A stretch of DNA of 64,000 nucleotides from positions 8,013,001 to 8,077,000 of the forward strand of contig BSYQ01000001.1 of NCBI GenBank assembly GCA_030272585.1, in the 5' to 3' direction. The position numbers and the translations under genes were made by a program. This stretch comes from Bryopsis sp. KO-2023. Its lineage: Eukaryota; Chlorophyta; Ulvophyceae; Bryopsidales; Bryopsidaceae. Shown in pieces: positions 11,401-25,300 of the stretch. How positions within the stretch are numbered: position 1 is the first letter of the stretch; every line of letters begins with the position of its first letter. The notes under the pieces are model-generated. The model ran no database searches. It was not told where the DNA came from and saw nothing but the letters and a program-made list of their open reading frames with translations.

Positions 11401-14400
11401 ATTTTTTTACTTTTTTTCTCTGTAGGCGAAAGGGTGGGCTGTGGAGTGCTCAGCTGGCATCGAAGACTCCTGCTTCAGCATGAATTCTTGCGTCAATATT
11501 TTTGAGGTTTCCCTCACATTGACGGATGCTGGCTTTGCGGCCGCCCCAGGCTTAGGGTTGGCTCCGGTCAAGATGCTGTTTCAGTATTTGGAAATGCTGC
11601 GACAAGCAAAGCCCCAGGCTTGGGTGTATGAAGAACTGAAATCCATCGGAGAAATGAAATTCAGATTTCAGGAGGAGGGGGATGCAGCCGATTACGTCAC
11701 TCGGCTGTCCACGGCACCCTTTTATTTCGATTCGGAGCACACGCTGAATTCAAGCTATATATATGAAGACTGGGATCCAGAATTGGTCAGTTTTGATGAT
11801 TTTTGTTGGTTTGTTTCTGTGCACTTGGGCTGGAGCAACATCTTTGCATCAGTTTTGAGGATTTTGCCGGGGGGTTCTGAGAGAAGAATTGAATGGCTGG
11901 TTGCATGTGCTTCCCTTGCACATTGTATGGATTTTCATTGCTTGAGGTTTCAGTCTGCTTTAGTAATTCATCTATTTATTCATTTATTTGTTATTTGTTT
12001 GTTTTATTTTATTTTTTTTGGGGGGGTGTGGTTCTCAGGTTGAGGACACATTGAGCAGGATGGATGCCAATGCCATTGGGTTGCGGATCGATTTGCAAAC
12101 GAAGCAATTTGAAGAATCAAAGGAGCTGGCAAAGAAGGTTTTCGACGGAAGCGAATTGGGACACGAACCTTGGTTCGATTACAACTACATGGTGGCCCCC
12201 CTGAATGAAGAAATTCGAAAATCGTGGATGGAACCCACCATCCCGGATTGCTTGACTCTCCCTCCAAGGTAAGCCAAATCACCCCACAGATGTGAATGCC
12301 TTCCTTTTGAATCTTATCTCCATGTGTTGATGCATCATATGCATCTGGGAAATAAATTTGGATTCTTCCGTCATAGAAAGGAAAATTAAAAAAATTAACA
12401 TATTTATTGAAAATTTAATGCGTCTGCCCTGTGTGCATTGTAGAGTGGTGGTGGTTATTTTTGGATTAAATAATGAAAAGCCGTTTTTTTCAATGAGAAT
12501 TTGTCGCAGCAGGAATCCATACATTCCACAGGATTTCGCTTTGAAACATCTTCAACAGGAGAATGGAGAGGTGGTCGAAAAGGGCAAGGTTGAAACGCAG
12601 GCTGTTGATGATGAAGGGGCGCAACCCGGCCCGACCATCTTGATCCCATCATTGCTATGCGACGAATCAGGCACGCATATTTTCACCATCAACTTTTTGA
12701 ATTTTTTTTTTTGTTGAGTTTCTTCAAAAACGTTTCTGTGTGGACATGAGGATTCATCTTTTCAGACCTTTGAAAAGAAAAAAGACAACCAGATGACGGG
12801 GTCTTTTTTTTGGGGGGGGGGGGTTGAGAATTTTTGCATCATCGCTCCTATGTTGGTCAATATCGACACACTCACGAGATCACATCGCTGCATGGTTTGG
12901 CAAAATGCGAAAAAAAAATTTGCTCGTTTTTTGAAATCCTTGCATGTCCATTTACCCATCTGAATTTCACCTCACACGTTAACAAAACTATTTTTTGCAT
13001 CAATTTTTTTTTGCTTTTGGTTAGCTGACTGCACTTTCGCCAGGTGGTTGTTTCAGGTTTACGTGTGTGGCACAAGCTGGATGGGATCTACGAAGCCCCG
13101 AAAACTAACATATTCATCAAGCTGTCTTCCCTGGTTGCTTACGCCACCGCTCGGGATGCCAGTCTGTTGCAAATGATGCTGGGGCTGTGTGCGGAAACCC
13201 TGAACGAGGAATCCTATTTGGCAGACGTGGCAGGATTGCATTCAGGATTTCACAGGCATCCAGTGACGTCCGTCGAGCTCCGCATCAGCGGATACAACGA
13301 TAAGCTGCCGCTGCTCACGATGAGTCTCGTCAAAGCTTTGGCTTCTTTCAAGGTGAGCTTTTTTCTTTTTTTTTTGTTGAAGAAAATTAAAAAAAAAATG
13401 TAGAAACCCCAAATCAAGGAAGCCTTTTTGGCAACCTTTTTTGAGCTAGTAGAAATACGAGTGTGGAAACTTTACAGGTTAAAACCTGGAATGCGGTTTC
13501 TTTCATGCAATGCCGAATTGCTATTTTTTATTTGTTAGTTGTTATTACTATTACTATTATTTTTATTTTTATTTTTGTGAAGAACCAAAAAATAATTTTT
13601 CAATTTGCCACTTGGGGAGAATTATAGCCTCGACAAATCTATAATTTGCAAATAAATCACTCTCCCCCCTTGCTTGGCCGTTCCCAAGACAAAAGTCTCA
13701 CACTTTGGTTTTTCTCTTTGGGTGTTTTCTGAGCAGGTGGACCCCCAAATGTTCTCCACAGTGCATGAGGTGGCTGTCCGGAAGTGTGAGAATATGAACA
13801 TGAGGGTTGATAAACACACCAACTACTTGAGGATTTACACCCTGTCTGCCGACACTTGGGATCACTTGGAGGTTTTGGATGAGCTTCGGAGTCTGACACC
13901 TAGTGATGTCGAGGTGGGTGCCTGGCATTGCCATTTTCGGGTGTTGGAGAATTTGAATTGATGAATGGAGAATAGAAACTGCTATTGTCCAGTGTGTTTT
14001 TTGTCCCCTTTCAAAAAAATAGTCTGTTATTGTTCCCTTTCAAAAAAATAGTCTGTTATTGTTAGTTTCGCTCAATCATGAGAAGGGTCAAATTTATCGT
14101 CGCAAAATTTGAACCTGCAAGTGTTGCAAGAAAGAAGGGATGAAGCTACTACCCTGACTGTGAGGCTCCCCCTCACATTGGATGTGCAGGAATTCGCTGC
14201 TCGTTTTTTGGAAAGTATCCACGTGGAGGTTTTCGTTCATGGAAACACCACAGCAGAGGAGACTTTGGAATTGTCGAGAGATGTGAGGAGCAGTCTGGGG
14301 TCCGGGATATTGGAGGCATCCGAAAGGAGAGTCAACCGGTGCAAAATGCTTTCGGAAGGCACCAGATACCTCCACAAGTGAGTGGAGACAGCAGCCATAC

Positions 14401-15905
14401 CTTTTATTTCCATCGATGATTGGCTGTGCCCAGATAATATCATGGTAGGGTTTTGTTAGGTTGCCATTCTGAGGTGCTAAAATGGTTTCTGGTGTTCAGG
14501 GTGGGGACGAAAAACAACGAAGAGGAGAATTCGGGGATTGAGGTGTATTTCCAGTTTGGTCCATCAACGGATCGAGAGAAGGCTCTGGCGGACCTTGTCG
14601 ACCAAATGTTGATGGAGCCTTGCTACAATATTTTAAGAACGCTGGTATGACTAAAAGAAGAAGATTATACAATTTCTGAGAGGGATTGTGTTGTTGCGGG
14701 GCATCATGGGCACCCCCTCCGTACTGTTCTGATTTTTTTGTTTCTTTTCTATTCGATCCTGGAAGGTTTTGCCTCAATATAGCTCGTCTCACTTTGCATC
14801 ATATCCTTATGCTGATTTATGACTAAGGGGGGATGGGGTTATCTGTAGTCCCTATCTCTTCCTTGCCAGGAGAGGTGTTCTTTGATTTGAGGTTTGAGAT
14901 TTTACGTACTCTGCAGGAACAACTGGGCTACATTGTGGACAGCTGTGGACGGCTTACTTATGGAGTTTTGGGTCTATCATTTTCGGTCATCTCTGAAAAA
15001 TACACGCCGGTCCACCTCGAAGAGCGTATTGATGCTTTTCTGCAACACTTTGAAGAAATGTTGGTATGCTTGGTCAAGTTATCCCCAATTCATAGATCCA
15101 TGAAGTCCTGTTCTCTTGAAATTCAGCTTTTCTGCAGGGCTACATGCCACCTTGGCATCTGTTGTGGAAATTTTGGCCAAAACGTGTCCCATCAAGGCTT
15201 TATTTTAGCCAGGGGGGGGGGGGGCGGCTGTCGACTGTGCAGATGGATTCTTTGCTCGGATGAAATTAAAATAAACTTAAGAAATAAAAGAATCGTGCGG
15301 TGTGCTTGGGCAGAGAGACATGAGTGGGGAGGAATTTGATGAACACCGAGATGCATTGATATCTGAAAACTTGGAGAAAGATAGGAACCTTGGACAAGCC
15401 AGCGTGCGAATGTGGGAACACATTGCATCGGAGCAGTACGACTTCGACACTCGAGCAAGACAAGTTGCAGAGCTCCAATCACTGACCATGCAAGATGTCC
15501 AGGTCGGTCAGGAATGCCAATCCACCCGAGTTTAATCTGAAACCCTTGTTGAGAAGATTTTCAACCGGATTTCTGTTGTTTTGTTAAAGTAAAATTTCTG
15601 TTGTTTTGTTCGTGGCGTAGGAGTGGTATGCTCTGCACCTCAGCCCCAATTCAGTATCTCGGCGAAGGCTGGTGATCGATGTGGTGTGCAAGCAACATTG
15701 GGAGCAAATGGAAACGAATTCCACCCCACCCCCAAGCGAAGCCAATATTGTTGAGATTTCGAATCTGAGGGAGTTCAGGGAGAACCTGCCAGTTCATCCT
15801 TCGCCAGGCCGAAATGTTGCATCGATATCTGGGATACGCAGTGGATTGGCGAGGGCAGCAATGCATCCCAGGGGGTCGTTTGGGAGAGTTATGCGGTTCA
15901 GATAG
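8408..15905 (+). CDS. Nardilysin/insulysin-type M16A zinc metallopeptidase
   Basis: Eighteen exons give about 1071 residues, the length of the IDE/nardilysin family: 8408-8557, 8651-8746, 9056-9112, 9387-9506, 9906-10097, 10283-10395, 10751-10901, 11071-11232, 11426-11785, 12039-12268, 12513-12670, 13057-13352, 13737-13913, 14190-14377, 14500-14644, 14917-15063, 15314-15502, 15621-15905. All phases agree. The inverted zinc motif HYLEH is at about residues 105-109, with the distal Glu ligand in EVESVDSEF (about 186). Other family signatures: [63 protein letters not shown] and SEQYDF. Exon 2 codes an acidic run ([13 protein letters not shown]), a nardilysin feature. These enzymes cleave short peptides inside a closed chamber. 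No signal peptide, so cytosolic. The intron after 12670 seems to start with GC. Confidence 0.93.
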
Positions 15906-16364
15906 CAAGTTGACAGTTGGAAGGGGTGTTAACATGTGGTGTTCTGGGAAATACTCCACAGCATAGTGGTAATATGTCGTGGGTTGCTGTTATGGATGCT
16001 CATAGCGTTTCCAGTCACCGATGGCTCGCCTCGCGACTGTGTATTTCCATTGCAGCTCTCTTTAAAAGTTTTGTTGTTCACGGGCGAAAAACAGAGGGGG
16101 GAAAAGTACTGGGGAGTGGCAGTGATCTGTTGGTGCAAGAAGCCCGGGGCCTCTGTTCACAGTCTCCGCTCTGCACAGCCGCACTGTCCTCCAACCAATT
16201 CGTTGCAATAATACGACCGAAATCCACACCATCTCTCAATGAGACCACATATACCGTGCGCACACTGGATAAGCCCCCAGGGTTGACCAGTCATTGTCTG
16301 CCTCCATGGCACAAAAGACCTCTTAACAATTGCTTTCGAACGCGCGTTCGAGTGGTCCAGTCTG
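15906..16364. other. Intergenic, upstream of the heme peroxidase fusion gene
   Basis: Same-strand gap between the peptidase stop and the fusion-gene ATG. Long open frames here have no family likeness. Presumably the terminator of one gene and the promoter/5' UTR of the next. Confidence 0.4.
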
Positions 16365-19300
16365 ATGGCACCAGTCAATCCTGGGCAAGCGCTGAAGCTT
16401 GTGCTACTCCTGGCGGTCGTCGGCTGCCGAGCATTTGAACACTACTCTTTCGACGGCCGTGGAAACAATCTTCGACATAATGAATGGGGGTGAGGTGGAA
16501 CACACAGAGTCAATACTGCGGTTGACCAGGCTACAGAAACATCCGTGATGACAAGAGGTCGTGTTGCGTGCAACCGTTCACGTCAACGCGCGAAACGTCA
16601 CTTTTTCCCGAGTTATGAGCTCACGTGCTCAGGGAAACGATATCGTGGTCGAACGTTGCCGTGTTGTGAAAAAATTGTGTGAAAGGTGGTTTGCTTGTGG
16701 AGCGGAAAATGAAAAGGCTTCGCGCAGCCACAGTTCTCTTTGTATTTGTGATCCAAAGAACTGCCCAACGGGGCCCTTGGACAGAGTTGTGATGTGTGGC
16801 GGTTGTTTCTTCAAAATTGAAGAGAGGCGAATGTAGTCTGGGCAGCAGTCTGTTTTTTACTCTGTTCCTGTGTTGATGAGCTTGAGACCGTGTGGCGGCA
16901 GTTGCATGTTACTCTTGATGAGAATGGGTGTGTTACACCCTTTGCCAGTGTTGAGTTCCAGCAACGCTGCAGTGGTTTTTTTGAAGTTTTTCTCGAACAT
17001 GTTCGTTGGGGATTAGACACCCTCCGTCAGAGATTTGGGGGACGATGCCCCACCCCCTCATCCCTGATACCCCCATGATTGTAGCGAATTAGTGACAATT
17101 CTTTGGGATGATGAAGCCTGAGATCGGTTGTATCTGTCAGTTTAAAACATATATTTCTGCAACACTGGAATTTGTTCTCAAGATGGAACATCCAAGTGTC
17201 CAAACTCTTTTTAGACACAAGTTTCCCCCACGAGCAACACTCAGGTTCCACTTTGCAAATGAGTAACTTGGGCCTTTATTGAGACATTGGCCTTCCCTTC
17301 ATTCTCAGGTCGGTGGGAATCGACTTTCTGCGCCACCAAGTGAAATCGGTTGCCTATGAGGATGGGGTGTCATCTCTCGCAGTAAGCACACTGGATTCAG
17401 GAAGCTTGTTCATGCTGTTTTCCATCCACAGCACTAAATCAACTTCTCTTCTTTGTTGCACCAAAGGGGGATTCCAGCCGCCCCAGTGCTCGAGAGGTCA
17501 GTCTTCGCCTCTCCCTCCCAGCGTGGGCACATATCCCGACCACACAGGCACACCGCAAACAAACGGACATGGTCACCTACCTTGGTCAATTCTTTGATCA
17601 TGAGTTCGACCTGACGGGTGGTGGGAGTGAACCTGCTGCCATATCAATCCCAAAATGCGATCCGAAGTTCGACCCACGCTGCACAGGAACACAACAGCTG
17701 CCATTCAAGAGATCAGCTTTCAACGAAACTTCAGGAGTGCGACAGCAAATCAACACTGTCACTGCGTTTTTGGACGGGAGCGTCATGTATGGGTCCTCTG
17801 AGGAGGTGGCATACTCTTTGCGTTCATTCTACAAGGTAAAATAACGTTCATTCCACACTGTTTGAGCTGTGGCGGCTGCCGTTGCACAGTTGCAACTGAA
17901 ATGCTGAACAAGACAGTGTGCATGATTATTTTGCAGGGTTTGATGCTTACAGACGCCGGAGCAATGTTGCCAGATAATCACGTTGGCATTCACATGGAGC
18001 ATTTCGCTGAAATCCCCAAGGCTGCTGGAGATGTCCGAGCCAATGTGCACCCCCCCATGCTGGCATTCCAGGTAAAGACCGCTTCAAGTGGTGATGGCAG
18101 TGTGTTATTATTGCCCACAGTTTTATGTTGGACCTGGCACTCTTGAGAATGTTTGGTATGGAATTTGGATTTGTCTGTTTGGCACGTGAAATTGGCGTGC
18201 AATGTGCGTTTAAAGCATGCGAAATATCGGCATACTTTGTATACCAATCGCTGGCTGTGAAATTGGTGCAAAATTCTACCAAAACAAATAATTCCCCATT
18301 CTGTGAACTCTTTCATCTTCCCTTTATTATCGCTGATGGATTGCGTGCTTCCCACAGACGCTCTTCGTGCGAGAGCACAACCGTATGGCCAAAAAATTAT
18401 CGGAAGAAAACCCATCTTGGAATGATGAGACACTTTACAGGGAAGCCAGAAAATGGACCGTTGCGTTTCTACAAGCTATCTGTTGGTATGAATACCTTCC
18501 CTCATTGGGTATTCATGCAGATACATATCAAGGGTACGACCCTGAAGTGAATCCCAGTATCGACAATTTCTTCGCGACGGTCTCATACCGATATGGACAC
18601 AGCGAAATAAAGGAGCTGATCAGAAGAGTAGACGACAAAGGCCATGAAATAGAGGACGGCCACATGCTGTTGCATCAACATTATTTCTCCCCAAAGAAGA
18701 GTTTGAACGCTGGTGAGATTAAGAGCATCGCAAAATATACAGTGCATGGATGAAAGGGTCCTGAGCCGTCATAGTTGCACTCTGACCGAATGGGGAGCGT
18801 TCTTATCCTCCAACACAGCCTAGTCTTGAACAGTGACTTCTTTTTCACAGACATCGGTCCTATATTCCGGGGACTGTCCATGACCATGACCGGCGAAGTT
18901 GACACTTATTTCGCGAGCTCAATTCAACACTACTTGTTCGGTACTCCTGGGCTGGGAGGGACTGATTTGATCGCCTTGGATATCCAACGGTCGAGAGATC
19001 ATGGAACCGCGGACTACAACACAGCCAGGCAGGTAGTGAATGTGGACAGTTTACCAGATATCGAAAGCTGTATGAGCCTAAGGTAAAGTAGGTTTTTCTA
19101 ACTTGGTGCCGTTCCAAATAGGAATTGGGCCTGGAGCGTGTCACGTCCTTTTCCCAAATCACAAGCGACTCTTACGCGCAGAGGGCTATGGAGGTTGTTT
19201 ATGGATCTGTGGACAACATAGATGCGTTTGTTGGAGGAATGGCAGAGGACCCACTGGAGAATTCGAGCTTGGGGGCTCTGTTCTACGCCTCCATGAAAGA

Positions 19301-22300
19301 CCAATACGAAAGAATGAGGGATGGAGATCGATTTTACTTTGAGAACAAGGGAAACAACCTCTTTACCGATGATGAAATTGAGGAGATCAAGGGGACCTCC
19401 CTCAGAGACGTCATTCTGAGAAACACAGAAGTACAAGTACTCCCAGAAAACATCTACATCATCCAAGATCCAACATCTCCTTGGCCCAGAGAAAATGGTG
19501 GATCAGCTCCAGCTCCAGAGCAGACGGGCTCCAGGGGAGAAGTTACTCTGAAGGTCAACACAACAGATAGCACTGCATAGTTTTCCTCCAGCTCATCAGA
19601 AACAGGAATTTGTTCAAACATACAATTTGAAAGTGGATTTCGCCTGAGACATATTTTCGGTTGCAGGGAGATGCCACTTTAGAATACTGGACTGAGGGCC
19701 CTGACGCCCACTTCATAATTAAGGCCCCAGTTGCGGGATGGGTTGCCTTGGGGGTTGAGGGTCCTGGAGGCATGATTGATGCCGATATTATTATCGGAAG
19801 TGTGGATGGAGACCAGGTAATGCACTCGAGCGATACGCCTTCCCCGAATTCCGTGTGAAATGGTGTGCCTTTTTCCATGTTTAACTCTCTATGTGGTAAG
19901 AAGGGTGAGGTAGTGGACACCTGGAGTACAGCCTTCATTCAGCCCAGTCCTGATGTTGATGAAGGGGGCTCGAACGATGTCACCCTGCAAGCGTTTGAAG
20001 AGAAGGACGGGTTTACAAAGATCCATTTCTCCAGGCCACTGGAAGCGACGGACGACAAGGATCGTGCCATAAATTTGGACGCAGAAACAAAGTTCATTTT
20101 TGCCTGGCATGAGACTTCCGATGCACTGGAGTATCACGGGATTGGTAACAGGGGTAAAGTTGCTGTTACATTGTCGGAGGGAGGTGGAAGTGGTGACGGT
20201 GGGGACGAAGGCGGAGAAATTGTCTTGGGTGGGAGTTTGGAGCTCGCTGATGGCGCCTACAAGGTATCCTGGATAGTTGATCAGCCCGCAGGGAGAAAGC
20301 TCTTGCAGGATGGCGGCCAGAAGGTGCACTTTACGGCCACCCTCGAAGGCGAAGGTGTGTTTGTCTGTCCGAAGGTGTTCTCTTTGGTTTCCTGCAACGT
20401 TCGCTTTTCATCCAATACAGAAGCCACATTGCACTTTTGCGATAACAGGATGGATGGGGTTGGGACTTTCTGGAGAAGCCGGAGGCATGATCGGCGCCGA
20501 CATCATCATTGCCACCATGACCCCAGATGGCGATTGTGATGTTCAAGACTACTGGTCCGAGTCTTTCGCGGCACCCGCGAAAGACAAGGACAATGGAGGA
20601 AATGACGATATCACAGACGTAACCTGCACTCGGGACGGTGGCGTGACAGAGTTCAAGTTCTCGCGTCCCGTTGCAACTTCAGATGAGACAGACCTTCCGT
20701 AAGTACTGACCAAATTGCACGCGGGATAAAGTTGTTCATTCAATTTTCTCTCCAGCTTACGAATAAAAGAGTTGTGTTCTATCCACAGATTCAATCCTGA
20801 AGGGATAACTCCAATCATATACGCATGGTCTGGGGATTCCGACAGTGTTGGTTACCATGGTGCAGCGAACCGTGGCTCGGCAGAGGCGGAGACAGTTGCG
20901 ACGGAAACTGGAGGTGGTGGAGAGGGAGGCGGCGGTGGTAGCACAGGGGACCTCGTGTTCGCAGAGGCCCAATTGAATGGAAATTTTGCTCTTTTGTGGG
21001 CGCACGATGGAGAAGATGAGATCGTCATCAAAATGAGACTGAGCCTGGATGCATGGATGGGTATTGGTTTGGAACCTGAGGACAAGGGCATGACGAATTG
21101 CGATATGTATCTTGGGACGTTCGATGGAGGGAGCGTCCACGTTGGAGACTACTGGTCTGCAGGTGGGTGTTGTTTACACTTTGGTTGGCCGCCGGCCTCA
21201 CAATTCAATGTGGCGAATTCAATTCACTTTGGATTGTTGATTTCAGGGTATGCGCAGCCTGGCGACGATGCTTCGGCAGGAGGTAGCAACGATTTGATTG
21301 ATTTTGGGGGGTCGCAGGAGGGAGGAGTGTCAGAAGTATGGTTCAGAAGAAAGATGGACACTGGTGACGCTCTCGATATGACGATTAAAGACGAGTCCGT
21401 CGACTTGGTGTTTGCTTGGGGATCGTCCCCTTCTCTTGGTTATCACGGACCAGCTCAGCGTACCTTGGTTTCGATAAACTTGGCCAGCGCTGATGCCTCT
21501 GTTTCAACACAAGTCGACATTGGACGACGTATGATTGAATCACATGGGGGTATCATGGTGATTGCTTGGGCATTCATTGGCATCGTTGGAGTAGGGATCG
21601 CTCGTTTTGGGAGAGGATGGAGATATTGGCTCAAGGCCCACAGAATTCTGCAGGTGAGTTTGGATTCCAGGAAACGAGCTAAGAAAAAACCCATCATTTC
21701 GTTCAACTTCTTGACGCTTGAGTATTCCTCTTCCACAGATCGGAACCACAGTGGTCGCCCTTATCGGAGAGGTCATCGGATTTTCATACACGAGAGGAAG
21801 TTTCCGTACTGCACACAGTATCACGGCTTTGTGTGTGGTGTTCGTAACTTTTCCCCAAGTCTCTCTTGGGGCTGCGGCGATGAGGAAATCAAGCAATCCC
21901 AATTACAACAAACTCCACAGGGGAACAGGGTACTTTTTGGTGGGGCTGGCGCTGTGGCAGGTGCGAATCGACTTCTCTGTGGAAGGCTCCTGAGAAGAGA
22001 AAGACCTGCGACTCATTTGTCGACAAAGCGGACAATGAACAGTGACGGCTGTTTTTGCAGGTCTGGACAGGGCTCCTGACTCTGGAAGTCGGCAGCATGA
22101 TCAAGAACATGTACCTGACGTGGATTCTTGCGCTGCTCGTTGCTTTCCACTTCTCCTCGACACTTTTGACGCAAAAAGAGGTGGATCTTTTGCTAAAGGA
22201 TGCTCACGCTCCAACTCAAGACAAGAAGCAGAGGAGAAAGTCAGGAGCTAAGCAAATGTCCAGAGGCTCGCGAGGTGAGTGCAGTCGTGTTCTTTTTATG

Positions 22301-25300
22301 CCATCTCCCGAAGACGTGGAAGAGACTTTGCTGTAGCTGAATTTATCTTTCGTTCTCCAGGTGCCGGCGCCCTGTTGGCTGAAGTGAAAGATTTGGAGGA
22401 GGACAAAGACGAGGAATCACACGACGACACCGACACTGAGAAAAAGAACGACAAGGTACACACACACACACACAAGTTTCTGGAAGCTCATCTCGGCCGC
22501 CATTGTGTAGCTAAGAATCACTCGTCATCTGTATGGAAAGAACAGACTGGCAGCGGTAATGCGTTTCCTCTCTGTGAGACTGCGTGGTTCAACTGTTGTT
22601 GTCGGTGCATCAGGCGAAACGCGGCGCGAAATCCTCAAAGACATCCCAGGAGCTGATCGAGCTCCTGATCGACGATCGAAGTTCAGACGACGGAGGCAGC
22701 GATAACGATAGCGACAACAGGTGGATGCAGTTTGAAATCACTTAGGTTGTGACTCTGGAAGGGGTGGTGTCGAGCCTTTCTTCTCACTTAATTCTCTGTT
22801 GTGCAGTGATGGAGCGACAGGATGGAGTAGAACCGATGGGGATGGCAGCATGATGGGGGATACAACGATCACGTCGGAAGATTTCCTGACGGTAAGGATA
22901 TCTACACACCAAAAGAGCTCCCAGAGGGAACAGAGGTTTTGTACCCAATATTGGAATATGGTGGAATCCTATTGATTTTAGTGGTTCGGGTGTTTGAGGT
23001 TAAAGAGCTCCCTGTCCTTGTAAAAACTCTGAGCATCCATTCTACAGTTCATTCTTCAAACTAACAAACATGATCACATGATTCCATTCTTCAGGGCGTG
23101 CAAGAAGGGAAAAAATGGACCATCATCAATGACGTCGTATATGATATGACCTTTTACGTCGCAGAGCACCCAGGTGGCCAAAAAGTCCTCGAGGATATTA
23201 CAGGTGTGCAATTAAAAAAAATAAAAAAACTTTCAGCACCAGATCACTCAATTTGTTGCTCTCCAGTCTTCCAGTGCCCATGGGTTGAAGAAAGATGTTC
23301 TCTTTCAGGAATGGATGGCACAGACTCTTTCCTGGAGGTTCACGGAGGTGACAGGAAGGTCTTGAAAATCCTGCAAGGTTTGACTGTTGGTGATCTGAAT
23401 GATTCAATCGGGATTTTGGACAACGAGGACGACCGAGAAGAGGTGAGCCGGGGTCTGCATGAGCAAATTCATACAGAACTTGAACTTTCCGAGAAAGCAC
23501 CCATCCATGCATGTGTCTGATGGGGATGAAACAAATGGACACTGAGCTGGAAGAGTTGAGACTGGCATACATGTACAGATTTTGATCGGATTTGATGTGT
23601 GTGGTAGGAGAGGAGAGGGTCCCTGCTGCACCGTGCTCGAACAAGTTTGGCAGGGGTGCTTGGAGGAAAGAGCAGGCTGGGAGCTGAACAAGACCCAGGT
23701 ACCCAACATCTTGTCAAAAGCTCTCAGATTCCTTCAACTCACCCCAAACATAGATCTAAATCAGCTCACCTGCGATTTGTCGAATACCTGTGTTACTGCA
23801 AGACCAACACGACTAATTCGCGCTTGTTAAACAAGGCTTTCAGCGGATGCAAGCCATTGAACTTCAAGCATAGATTGAACTGATCTGTGTAAATGCTGTC
23901 CATTTCCAGTACGAACATCAGATGTTGCGATGTTGGGTCCATCCAAAATTCCCAGTGCCATGGAGGATAATACATGGAAGGCGCAGCCCGAACAGCAGGT
24001 TTGGCTTTGCTTGCTTTTCAAGTCCACAAATATTGCTTCTCTTCAGAAACCAAAATTGACGATCATGAGGCATCCATAGTGTTAAAAGCGATTGTTGAAA
24101 TTCGGCAAAGAACACCAGCCCACCTCATTGACCAAATCACGTTTGCATTACAGCTACCAAAATTGAGGTCTCTCATCCCAACTGCATCGGAGCCAGAAGT
24201 CAACACTCCAACAGTAGGACTGGCCAGGAAAGTCTGGAAGGACTTCCCAGTTGTCGACATTACCGAGGTCAATGATGATGTCGTTATCCTCCATGTTGAA
24301 ATTCCAGGTAAATTCCCCTGCCCTCCCCCTCAACATAAGAAAGAATTCAAGAAGTTTGAAATTGTGACAAAAAATGGTTGCAAATCGATCAATAAATAGA
24401 ACAGACGCACACTGGATGGGTTTGCTTGACTTGATTATTGGCTGGGCAACATGAATTTGAAGCTGTTGTGCTTGCGGATTTCAGACTGCCCTGATGTGAC
24501 CTTACCAATCACCTCACACATCATGATCAAGGGGACCGACCCTGCCACCAACAAGGTGGTCAACAGAGCTTTCACTCCCCTCATTCCCGATCAAGACGAA
24601 TATCCTGGACGGATGGATATCCTCATTAAGTGCTACGAAGATGGGAGAATGAGCCGGTACATTCGCACTTTGAAACCTGGTGACTGCATACCGCTCAAGG
24701 GACCCATGAGGGGGGTGGAATACCACAATGGGAAATTTGAGAGAATCGGATTGATCGGAGGAGGCAGCGGAATAACTCCTCTGTGGCAGGTGAGAATTTT
24801 TCACCTTTGGAACCGAAAAATCACTATGCACAAGACATTTCTTGGAGATATCGAAACTGTGCAAAGCTTGCGGTAGATAATCCTATTTTTTTAAAGTTCT
24901 ATCGAAATTAGAGGTGTGAATGATCATCTGAAGGTTTTATGGGATGTTGTGTGAAAAGGTCATTGAAGGTATTCTGAAGAACCCAGATGACAACACCAAG
25001 ATTTCCCTTGTCTACCAAAACCGCTACGAGAAAGACATTCTGCTGAGGGATGAAATCGACGCCATGGCTAGAAAGCACTCCAATCAATTCAGGGTAACAC
25101 CCAACATCATTATCCCAAGGACAAATCTCCCCCAAACATAGCAGAATGAATTCAACCTGAGTTCACCTCATACCCTGTGGACTGTGATCGGGTGTGGTCC
25201 CATCTGAAGCGGGAGGTTTGGTTTTGCAGGTTTGCTACGTGCTATCCCAGCCACCATCTGGATGGGTTGGATTCAGCGGACGTATTAACGCCGATATGCT

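Noticed and set aside
22275..23094. Gene boundary between the b561 part and the b5-reductase part
   Set aside because: Exon phases continue without a break and no leader-bearing start was found; kept as one gene but flagged for transcript checking.
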